Positions 21,791 to 31,651 of a stretch of 64,000 nt of DNA are shown piece after piece. The stretch covers positions 238,459 to 302,458 of the forward strand of contig NMRA01000129.1 of the NCBI GenBank assembly GCA_002633005.1, given 5' to 3'. Position numbers and translations under genes: made by a program. Under the pieces are notes generated by a model that was not told where the DNA came from, ran no database searches, and saw only the letters and a program-made list of their open reading frames with translations. Each line of letters opens with the position of its first letter. Position 1 is the first letter of the stretch. Origin of the DNA: Phoronis australis. Lineage: Eukaryota > Phoronida > Phoronidae.

Positions 21791-22020
21791 TTTCATGACG
21801 AGGTGAGAAGCAGAACTACCCAGGCGGTGTAAAATTTCGAGGTCTTTGTGAGGTTAACACAGAAGGCTCATTGGTGTTAGTATTCATTACATAGCTGGCT
21901 ATATGCGCAGTGCCTAGCTTAGCCAGCCAGCTAGCTGTATGAAAAGTATAGTCTTCGTATAGCTTAGAGCCACAGATTTCATACTGCCTGGGTAGTTCTG
22001 CTCATCAGCTCATCGTGAAA
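21791..22020. mobile_element. MITE with about 44-bp terminal inverted repeats (230 bp)
   Basis: The left arm from tttcatgacgag through GCAGAACTACCCAGGC is the inverted partner of the right arm GCCTGGGTAGTTCTGC through tcgtgaaa. The central 16 bp are perfect and the flanks have a few mismatches. The interior (about 21885-21960) is itself rich in agct-type palindromes. No coding capacity and no clear target duplication. Confidence 0.75.
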
Positions 22021-22592
22021 TTTATGTGAACATGTTGAGCAAATGGCTGGCGGGGGAGCACAGGAGTCAAACGACATGTACTTTGCCCGTTGCAGCTGTT
22101 TACGTGAAAAACAATCTCATCATTTTCTTGTATAACTCTCCACCTATTGTAACAAAGAAAAGTCTATCTTCATTATTAAAACAGTATGCTCGTGACACGC
22201 CCACACGCAATTTCTTAAGTTTTTGCAACATCTCTTAGGAGATGATGGTAGCTTCGCAGCTCAGCAAAACTTATTCTGAAATGCGGTTTGCTGGTATTCC
22301 TATTACCAAAACCTTATAATGAAATGAAACCATTTCCGTTACATGAAAAAAGAAAAAGGTGATTAAAGAATCGGCAAAACAAGAATCTGGCCAATAGGTG
22401 ACACTATATTTCACAGCTCTGAAAGCCAATGCATAAGATCGCTCCCGAACTTTAGCAGCAGAACAATGGTAGAATGCCAATTTTTCTAACACTGGTGTAT
22501 AATCTGAATTACTCTAGGACGAATGTAGTTTTAATGACACTATTTGTGTCATACAGGTATTTTATTTGTCCAGTTTTTTACTCACATCAGTG

Positions 22593-22618
22593 CAAAGCTA
22601 TATATTAGTATAGCTTTG
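22593..22618. repeat. Perfect 10-bp-stem hairpin
   Basis: CAAAGCTATA, a 6-base loop, then TATAGCTTTG. The stem is perfect; function unknown. Confidence 0.7.
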
Positions 22619-22657
22619 TACCAAAGCCACACCAGAGCCAGTTGCGCGTACATGTAC

Positions 22658-23065
22658 CAGTCTCTCAATAACTTTAACGATAAATTTTCAAATTTTACAT
22701 TCGCTTGCGACACTTAGCGAGCTGACGAGGTGTGACATGTGATGCATTTTGATTTAAAAACAAACTCGTTCTTCCCCGCGTCGTCTGCTGCTTTTACTTC
22801 TTGAAAGGAAAACCCGTCAGGGTTAAGTCTCAAACAGCTGGCATACATGATGTGCTGCAAAATTGATGTTAGTACTCGTTAGGTCTAATACAGAAGGAGA
22901 GATTCATGTAATATGAAAATGACCGATTTTAACCTTGACATGCTGAGTTCAAATAGCATGACTTTGAGACATGCTCAACCCAGTTCAGTTTTTATCCCTG
23001 GATAGTTAAATCCCGCTGGATCTCCTCACACCAAGTTGCAAGTGTAAACAGTTATTGAGAGACTG
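22658..23065. mobile_element. Possible small element with 16-bp inverted ends
   Basis: CAGTCTCTCAATAACT at 22658-22673 and its exact inverse at 23050-23065. The ends start with CAG as in hAT elements, but no target duplication was seen, so the limits are uncertain. Confidence 0.4.
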
Positions 23066-23136
23066 CGTCACGTTCTCCCGGCCAACAGGCCTAAAACATA
23101 GTCGGTAAACCAACCCTAGTCCCTATCCCTTGAACC

Positions 23137-23237
23137 ATAGGCACCTTTAATTAGCCATCGACGATATACTATAATAAAGAGAATCTCTTTATTTAGGGTA
23201 TAGTTGAGGGCTGGTTAAATAAAGGTGCCTGTGCTGG
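23137..23237. repeat. About 100-bp long imperfect hairpin
   Basis: The left arm ataggcaccttta..tagcc through aataaagaga pairs with the right arm tctctttatt through taaaggtgcctgtg. The loop is a few bases (atc). The stem is roughly 45 bp with small bulges. This fits either a very small fold-back MITE or a structured RNA precursor. Confidence 0.65.
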
Positions 23238-23965
23238 AACTTAGTCTTAGACTGAATGACTCAATGAGTGACTGAAGTCGAGCAGACTTATTGGCTATGA
23301 AACAAACTTGGATTCAGAGATCACCACTGTTGATGAACAGCAAACCAGCTTAAACTAAGAACAATAACAATTAAGAAATCTAAACTTAATTAGCACTTCA
23401 TTACTATTCAAAGAAAGACAGCTAAGCCCAGTCCCTGCAGTAATGAGCGTAGTTTTGATCGCAGTCAGCAACGCACAGCAGGAAACAGCTATATACTCCC
23501 CTAGCGTACGTTTTGAGAACTACATAAAACGTCAAAAATCGTGAAAAGGAAATGCGAAAATGGCGGAGTCTCAAATGAAGTGAATGGAAATAATATTGTT
23601 TGGCCTATCTTACTCTCCTAAGAAGATAAAGAATTTGTTTTCTGTGAGTACAGGCAATTTAGAGCTTTAATCCACTTTCTCTGATCCAGTTGAAAGTTAT
23701 TGCAATTACTTTTGACTCGGGAAATTTACTTTTTGTTTTCTTCACGTAAGGTCGTAAGGTCGTTAGCTGTCACCAGTCCAGACACCAGATAATCAATCAG
23801 ATTTTCATTAGACAGTATCCCTACCCTGGGGCTGGGCTGGCGCTGGTCTCAGACTAAGGGTCAGGCACTGGAAACTACATTGAGCTTCCTGGCCACCATT
23901 TCCACTTAGGAACACCATCGAACTCCCACTCACTGGCATCGTCTAGATGAGTGACATAGGCAAGC

Positions 23966-23990
23966 CAATGACCATCGCCTCTGTTGGCCC
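23966..23990. repeat. Solo 25-bp copy of the fold-back element terminus
   Basis: caatgaccatcgcctctgttggccc (25 bp) is identical to 24164-24188 inside the left arm of the fold-back element. The match stops there, so it is a fragment of an older copy or of the target site. Confidence 0.6.
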
Positions 23991-24149
23991 TGATAACTCT
24001 CATTACTTGTGTATTTTTACCAGCCGACTGCTGGTTAACGCCACACTTACTGATGGGTTACGCGTCTATTTAGCGCTGGAGCAGCTTTGTTGATGCAAAC
24101 CTGTTAGCAGGTTAGTCTTCGTAGACTTCATACAGCTAGCTGACTGACT

Positions 24150-25100
24150 AGCGTGGGAGTAGGCAATGACCATCGCCTCTGTTGGCCCGAACCAGAGGCG
24201 ATGTAGAGGCTATAGGCGCTCTGTACGCCGGAAGCTTTTCAGCGAATTATGCCTCGCACCGACTAAACCATCAAAGTCACGTTGTTATAAATACCTTTTG
24301 CGCATAGAGGAACACCTTAGGAGGTTGTCGATGTGTTTAATTCCTTCCAACTCGAACAAATACTCCCGTTATGAAACTTTTTCTTCGAGCAGTCCCTATT
24401 TCAGTTCCCAAAATCGTGAACTCAAAATTTTTGTACTGCGCACGCTCCAACTTTTACCGCGCTCGCTAGGTGGTTTGACTTCATAACCTCAATAATTTTT
24501 AAATAGGCCAAAGGTGAGCCATTGCGGTCTTGTCAGTCAAATGTTCGTTTCCAAAATGCCACCACTTATACTTGTCTTTAATTGGCGTTACTTGAAACTG
24601 ATTGTATTTCAATGAATTATTGTTTGTATTTGATAAAAATAAATGCTGTTGATATGACATTTAATAGTCTTTGTGCACATATTTGACATTTTAATGTTTA
24701 ACAACACGGCAAATGCACGGCTGGTTCCCGGCAGCACGTACGCGAAGGGCGGGAACTTCAGCTTTCAAAGTTCGCCGGTAGGTCCGCAACTTCTGACCTT
24801 CGGCCTGGTTAAAAAAATGAAAAAGTTGATTTCACGATTTTGGGAACTGAAATAGGGACTGCTCGAAGAAAAAGTTTCATAACGGGAGTATTTGTTCGAG
24901 TTGGAAGGAATTAAACACATCGACAACCTCCTAAGGTGTTCCTCTATGCGCAAAAGGTATTTATAACAACGTGACTTTGATGGTTTAGTCGGTGCGAGGC
25001 ATAATTCGCTGAAAAGCTTCCGGCGTACAGAGCGCCTATAGCCTCTACATCGCCTCTGGTTCGGGCCAACAGAGGCGATGGTCATTGCCTAGCGTGGGAG
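24150..25100. mobile_element. Fold-back DNA transposon, MULE-like, with 261-bp terminal inverted repeats
   Basis: The element spans 24160-25091. Arms 24160-24420 and 24831-25091 are inverse copies; reading them against each other I found no mismatch over 261 bp. They are flanked by AGCGTGGGAG at 24150-24159 and 25091-25100, a 9-10 bp target-site duplication (9 bp if the terminal ta belongs to the element). Long inverted repeats with a 9-10 bp duplication are typical of Mutator-like or fold-back elements. Each arm starts with its own hairpin (CATCGCCTCTG ... CAGAGGCGATG). The 410-bp centre has no transposase. Identical arms and an intact duplication suggest a recent insertion. Mirror-image open frames in the arms (24166-24486 and 24765-25085) are a consequence of the symmetry. 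Confidence 0.9.
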
Positions 25101-26858
25101 CTGCCAATAACTTTTGAGTGCAAAACTGCAAAAGGCAGTGAAAACCAACCAGAGGCAGAGAGCTCAACAAGTCATCTTGCCGTGATGTCTATTTCATTTT
25201 CTGAGCATTATCTCGAGGAATAACGAATTTTCATTTCTTTGCAACACTAAAAAATCACTTGGATTAAATGTCACCTGATTAAAAACCATGTTGAGGCCAA
25301 GTTTATAGGGTTAAGTGGTTCAAATTAAAATTATTTTTACAATGAAGGAGTCAAAACTGTTTACATGACCATCTAATGAACAATTTGCTGAAGGTCAAAA
25401 AATGTTACACCAAGGTTTACCTCACCAGAGCATTACTTTATGTTAAGACTCAATTTTAGATATCGACATGACAGTGGACTCGCATTATATAACAAACTGC
25501 AGTGCTTTATAATGTTCAATTTTAAATAAACATTTCGTTTAGCAATTCCCATTTTTTTCGAAATGATGCACAATATTCCTTTCTACGTTTTGTTTTTAAC
25601 GAACATGAATACATTATGTTGACACTGATAATTCACCGTCCCAGTTGTCACAGTGGGTGATTTCACTCACTTCACAGGGAACAAAAATACAAATTTGCAC
25701 ATGGTAAAATAAAATGCTGGTAAAGCACTAGATTTTAAATAAGCACCAGTTTGGAATAAACACTGAGTCAAAAAGTGTCATCCAAAAAATAAGCGCCCAG
25801 GCACTAATATGTGACAGTAAAATATCTATTTGTGACAGTATGATATCTATTTGTGACATGAGGATATCTATCTATGGCAGTATTGCAAAATGATGTCAGA
25901 GGACAACAAAGATCCCATGTGCCTCAGGTTTGTGTGAGATTTACTGTGCAGAAACAGCTTATTTATGAACGATTCATATTTAGCGATACCCAAATCCAAG
26001 CTAAAAATGAATTTTCTGACTGACATTTTGTGACACAGGCAAGTTTTTTAATTTTACATATTTCTCAAATACCGAACACTGTGCATTTTTGCATTAACAG
26101 AGTCTGAATACTGACTTCCAAGTTTACCGACAAAAAGGAACTCTAGCATATTGGTAATACTACCAGTGCCCTGTTCTCACCGTCGTCGTAACCCTTAACA
26201 TAGGGTTGGCTGATATACTAATTTCTCAAATTTTTTCAAGCAAAATAATTATTTTTTTACTGCCAGAAACTGGGTAATTTTTACAGTAGAACTACCAATT
26301 GAAAGCTAAATCTACTGATAGTTTCCAAGTATTTTGTCTTCTCTAAATTGTTGGTTTGGGTACAGAGAAACTTGGTTACAATGAACAGTTTCGACAAGTT
26401 TATTGTAATGAGGTTCATGACTGTATTACACGTGCAGATGAAATTGATTAACCCTGTCCTACGATAGTAATGGTGTGCAACATGGTAACAGGTAGACAAT
26501 TTCCACCTGCGTGACTGACTTACCTGGATTCATTTCTTTTATGAGCTGTTTTTGTAATTGGCCAACAATTGCCTCTTGACAGTTTCATGTTGGATAATGC
26601 TGCAGCCTATCAGCTGATCAAGGGTCTTGGCCCAACTCTCATAAGTGTGTCATGTGTGACATAGTAAAGAAACATTTAGGTTTCCATGCTACAGGGCCCA
26701 CAAGTCTCAACAAACGTTTAAGGTGAATGAGCATTATTGGGGTGCTTATCTTATCCAGGTTTAGAGCAGTCCACTAGATGTGGTTGACCCTGTATTGTGT
26801 ATACGTTTGTTCAGTGTCTTGTTGGTTGCATGAACAGCTGATGGGTAGGTGAAACTGT
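25101..26858. other. Intergenic upstream of KIDINS220; nothing supported
   Basis: AT-rich, with short random frames. Three copies of a tctatttgtgaca-like phrase at 25825-25865 form a very short tandem repeat. The KIDINS220 promoter is probably somewhere near the right end, but no TATA box or initiator could be assigned. Confidence 0.4.
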
Positions 26859-26944
26859 CATAAACATAGGGTTAAATAGTTAGATGCTTCCTTTTGTTCA
26901 TGTTGTCTGGATTGGCCTTTAGGGGAACTGCTGATAGGGTCAAA

Positions 26945-27084
26945 ATGTCTGTGGACCGAAATGGATTTAATCCAACTTTTAGCTTGTTTTCCAAAATGCA
27001 CATACCTCGTTCGTATTTTATTTGCGGGGAATCCAAACTGAAGTCGTGGGACTTCCAAAGTGTGAAGCATCATGAATTATACAG
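26945..27084 (+). CDS. KIDINS220: KIDINS220 upstream exon: 5' UTR or in-frame N-terminal extension
   Basis: Ends in a perfect donor (cag|gtaagg). An open frame with ATG at 26945 (also in frame at 26894) reads MSVDRNGFNPTFSLFSKMH and onward and leaves phase 2. The next exon (31498) begins with one base that completes the codon, then GKTVLPRLPRVKRT directly before the canonical Met at 31541, with no stop. Splicing the two therefore gives about 61 extra residues. Vertebrate KIDINS220 starts at the position of the second Met, so this could be an untranslated leader that is open by chance (about one in three for phase) or a lineage-specific isoform. Confidence 0.45.
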
Positions 27085-28911
27085 GTAAGGAGTAAGGAGT
27101 TGTAGATGTGGGTAAGCCTTAATATATGTGACTAGTATATTCTGAAATTCAATTCGTGGTGTGTAAAATCCAAGAAGTGCAATTATCAGTTGTCAAGGGG
27201 CTGTCATTTTATTGTTCAAACAACTATTGCACTTTGCTATGCAACTTCGACCATTGTGTTAGTAGCCAAAATTGACATGCTCTGTAATTTAAAAACAATT
27301 GTGTGCCTTGATTGGTTGTGAAGGACTTGCAAATTTCATGAAACCTTGTGTTTGCACTTTTTGTTTAGGAGTTGAATGACCTTTTGCTCCCTAGGATGTC
27401 CAAAGGTCAATCTGAAACTCATGGTTCAATAAATATACGGGGCCCAAGCTAGATGTGAGTAACTTTGGGAAAATAGTGGGGTGTATTGGCAGTTCTTGAA
27501 AGCCTCGGCGGAGGTACAAAATTGTGCTCAAAAAGGCTTTTTGTTTGATAACAGAAAAGAGGTAAGCATTGTACCATGTTGCGTAGTACTTAATTTGATA
27601 TAGATTTTCCAGTTTTTGAACTAGATTACTCTTTGAGATAGGGACTTAAAATAGTGTACTGTAAAGTTTCTTCGCATAAGAACTCAATATGACAGAACAA
27701 GTGAAATTGTATTTTATTAAGATTTTCAACAAGAGTAAACAAGAAGACAGTTATACTTGATTACTTAAAACTTTATATAGCACAACTGTTGTCAACAAAC
27801 TGAAATTTTGAACATTTTTGGTAGTTCAGTGAGCTTCTGAATAGATGAAATCTTTGGCCTTTATATTTGTTCGAATTGAGAAATCTTTACCATAGTTTGC
27901 TCATGTGCACAAAGTAGTGTTTGGTGCTGACTGTAACTAACATATTTTTTATTCTAACTTTTGAAACTTTCAAATGGTTTTTACATGTCTTGAAAAGGCC
28001 TTGGTTTAGGAGCCCCAGCCTTGAGTAGTTCTTGAATTTAATTCTGACTTTGAAATTGAAAAGCCCTTTAAAGTTGAACTTGAAGTCTAATTAATTATCA
28101 TTGTGATTGCTTGGCTAAATTAGTTAGAAACACACCATATAATGACGATGTGAATATGAAGTAGGTTGAAAATTGCCAAAATATTTTTAAGAACAAGCTT
28201 TGTGGCAAAAGTGATCCACTGCAAATCATTGAACCGTGTCCAGTGAGTATGGTGAGGTGGTGCTGGGAAATAACACTGCATGACGCGGGCTATTTGAGCC
28301 CGCGAGGTACCTCATTAGAGCAAAGATCACCTGTTTGCAGATTTTTTTGTTTTTGCAATAAACGTTGTCAATAAATACAACTGCCTATGAAGCCTGCGCA
28401 GTAAATTCGGGCATGTTGCCCCAAATACCGGTATAATTTAATTTAAAAGTGCTCAATTTTACAAATATTACCAAAAACTGCACGACTTAGGAAGGTGAAG
28501 GGAAATTGCTTAGTTCCATTTGATAATATCAAGTAGTTACCTTAGATAATTCTGAATTTCATAAAGTTGCACCAAAGATTGATTTGTTATCTAATATCTT
28601 TGTTAGCTGACCCTTTGGCTGACCTCTGGTTCTGTCTGGGCTGGTAAATTTATCTCTTTGCAAGTTCACACCTAGAATTATTAGGTAAATTTGTTTAGCT
28701 TGAGTCCTTGTTCACCCAACAGCCTTCATGTTGATATTTAACTAGTTCTCTAATTTGAAATTTTATTTATTTTTGTTAGCTTGAACATGCTGGTAAATTT
28801 GTCTGAAAAGGTATGTTAGAGATCGTGGTAAAATCTCGTGTAAAACTTTGTCATAAAATAATGAGAATGAGAATGAGAAGTGACAGAAATTTGTTCTAGT
28901 GCTCCACATAA

Positions 28912-29460
28912 ATATTTCTGAAAATCTAAGTCTCTGAGAATAAGCATACACATAACTGGCAGTGATTTAGATATATTTTTTTAAAATTATTTCGAGACTG
29001 TAATGCACTCGTAATTAGTTGGCTGAACCACTTTTCAGCAATTGTGAAGTGAGAGCGAAGACCAAACTTCTGTCACCCGGGCGTTGATTTGGAAAAGGGG
29101 GGGGGGCGCGTAAACGGAAAGCCATAGTTTGTTTGACTTGACACTTCTTCACTTAAAACTGCGTTTTTAAAGTTTTTGTTAATANATATTTCTGAAAATC
29201 TAAGTCTCTGAGAATAAGCATACACATAACTGGCAGTGATTTAGATATATTTTTTTAAAAATTATTTCGAGACTGTGATGCACTCGTAATTAGTTGGCTG
29301 AACCACTTTTCAGCAATTGTTAAGTGAGAGCGAAGACCAAACTTCTGTCACCCGGGCGTTGATTTGGAAAAGGGGGGGGGGCGCGTAAACGGAAAGCCAT
29401 AGTTTGTTTGACTTGACACTTCTTCACTTAAAACTGCGTTTTTAAAGTTTTTGTTAATAA
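28912..29460. repeat. 274-bp near-identical tandem duplication joined at an N
   Basis: 28912-29185 and 29186-29460 match with only a few differences (for example ctgtaatgc versus ctgtgatgc). The single N at 29185 sits exactly at the junction. Each copy contains a g-run (ggggggggggcgcg) that is hard to sequence. An assembly artefact from two haplotypes is likely. Confidence 0.8.
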
Positions 29461-30319
29461 ATACATAGCTCACCAACGCCTTGTTCATTTTTATAAATGA
29501 TGGATGTTCCACAAAACTGAATTTGTGACAAAAAGTTGACGCTGAATGGGCTTTCATGAGAAAAATTTCCAAAAAAATGTACTACTATCTGGACACTTGA
29601 CACCGGAAGTTTAACACCCACCGGAGGGAGGGGGGAGTATTTGGCATAATTTTCTGAATAAATGGGTATTTCATCAGGTCGCTTATCTACGGGGGGGGGG
29701 GGNCTCTGGTATCTATTAACATTGTTGTTTGTGAGTGCTTGAATTTTGTGAAATATTATCTACTTGTACATGTGCTTGAACCTGGTCATGTTTATCTCTT
29801 ATGAAATAGAACGAGGAAGTTTCACTTGTCCTGTAGTCCCCGTCCCCTACTGGTGAGGTTTTAATGAAAGATGAACTAGAAAAGAATAAATTCTGCTAAG
29901 CTGTAATCCCTTGTTCCTTAAATGCATTAATCTCCATGTGAGGCAGGTTAAGTGGAAGCCTTCAATTCTTAAAATAACTTGGGGGTTGAGTTCTGTTTAC
30001 TTCTTGTGTAATGCAATGTGTCTGATGTGTTCCTGAAACATTCCCCTAATTTGATCTCTGCATGTGTTTTGAGCCTTGGTTGGAGTGGTGTTTGAAGAGC
30101 TCTGAGTTTTGTCTTGGGAGTGCATGTACATGAAATTAGTACAAAACATGAAGTGATCAACACTATATGGCTTGTAAGACTACTAATTCTTACTTATAAA
30201 TACACTTACATTATCAAAAGGTTGATTTATGACAACACAATTATACATATGTATAAAGCACATCCATGTTTGGGTAAGATGCTTTCTGTGAAACCTGTTT
30301 GGATTTCTTTTATGGACTG

Positions 30320-30408
30320 GTGGTTCCACATCTCAGTAGACTAGAGTGTCTATCTACACAATTAGCGGAATGTGCCGAGATGGAGCCCCAGGATCGAGCC
30401 CGATACTT
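30320..30408 (+). repeat. tRNA-like SINE remnant in KIDINS220 intron 1
   Basis: ATCTCAGTAGACTAGAGTG (A-box region) and GGATCGAGCCC (B-box region, 30391-30401) have tRNA-like spacing with a longer variable part between them. No closed acceptor stem. Confidence 0.5.
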
Positions 30409-31497
30409 CTGACTGATTTGACGTGATATTTGGATGGGTAATTCTTGGGAGTCATTGATTTTGGCTGCATAGTGGGTGAACCTCCAGATTTTGATTTGAT
30501 GATGTTTGCACATTAAATTGTGCCTAATGGTTTCACATATTTAAAGTGCCAAGGACTGGTGAGGTTGGAATTTTTCATGTTGTGTTAGTTCACTTGTTAT
30601 CTTTTCTTCAAGCAAGGTCACTGCACTTTATTTTATCTGACCTTTTTGGCAAATAATTCAATATCTATTTTTAGAGCGGGTCTTTGCATTCTTTCCATTG
30701 TTATTTATTTACCTGTGGGTTTTTGTACTTTAAATTGCCATGTAATTAGGTGAAGTGAAGTCATGAAGTTCAAGCTGGTAACAATCATGCACTGTAGTGG
30801 CTGTGGATATTCCTGCGTAGTGTTATCTTGAATAAGTTGGGAACCAAGTGTCTAAGTATTTACCTGGCAAGTTAGGCAAATAAGCCAAAAGCTAATTGGA
30901 TGTATGCAAAAATTAAACGTTTCCACCCCAAGCATGAGCCGAAACATTGGTGTACAAAGTTGTTTATATATCCGCTCTGCTGGCTTTTAAATTTCTGTGT
31001 GTTATGGTATAGGCATCTAAAGCTGCTTTCGCATTGGAGTTAGTCTGAAGTAGTGATGTTCTTGATACGGTAAAGTAACGTTTTGATGGACAAGAAATAG
31101 TTTAATTCGAATTGAATTTTAGCTACCCTCCAGCAACTTTATGGCTATTTTATAACAGAACAGCTTGTGGTGTATTGTTTCTTTTTGTTTTATTATTATA
31201 AATATTAATGAATATTTTCATGAAATGGTCTTTTATTTATTCAGTGAATCAACATGCCCTTGCATTACTAGAACATAAAACCATGGCGTTTATGTTTATT
31301 TGGAATTGTTAAAATGCACTGTTTTGCCACATGGTTTTACGGTATATTTTCACTTGGAGGAGCTACCGGTGGAAAAAAATTATCTGAACGCATGTCCATT
31401 TCGTACTGTATAGATTTAAGTGTCAGTAAAGCTTCAGTTTAGTCTCAAGTTAAGTATAATGATTTCAGTTTGAATTTTGACATTTTGGTTGTTTTAG

Positions 31498-31651
31498 TGG
31501 AAAAACAGTTCTTCCAAGACTGCCGCGAGTAAAGAGAACAATGTCGACACTTAGTGGACAGAGCTTTCTGCAGCGTATCGAGGTGGGAGATATCACAGCA
31601 GTGATTAACTTACTTCAGAGCAGTAGTATTGATGTGGAAGAGAAGGATGAG
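31498..31651 (+). CDS. KIDINS220: KIDINS220 exon with canonical start ATG (31541)
   Basis: Acceptor ttgttttag, donor gatgag|gtgggt, phase 0 out. From the ATG it encodes [19 protein letters not shown] and onward, the degenerate first ankyrin repeat. The 43 bases before the ATG are open in frame. Confidence 0.88.

Larger units (their letters stand above)
27085..31497 (+). other. KIDINS220 first intron
   Basis: 4.4 kb between gtaagg and the gttttag acceptor. It contains a 274-bp tandem duplication with an N at the junction (28912-29460), poly-G runs at about 29095, 29371 and 29690 (the last followed by an N at 29703) and a tRNA-like SINE at 30320-30408. Nothing coding was seen. Confidence 0.6.

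Noticed and set aside
24166-25085. Mirror-image 106-aa frames with identical first 85 residues on opposite strands
   Set aside because: They are the two arms of the fold-back transposon; the identity comes from the inverted repeat, not from paired genes.
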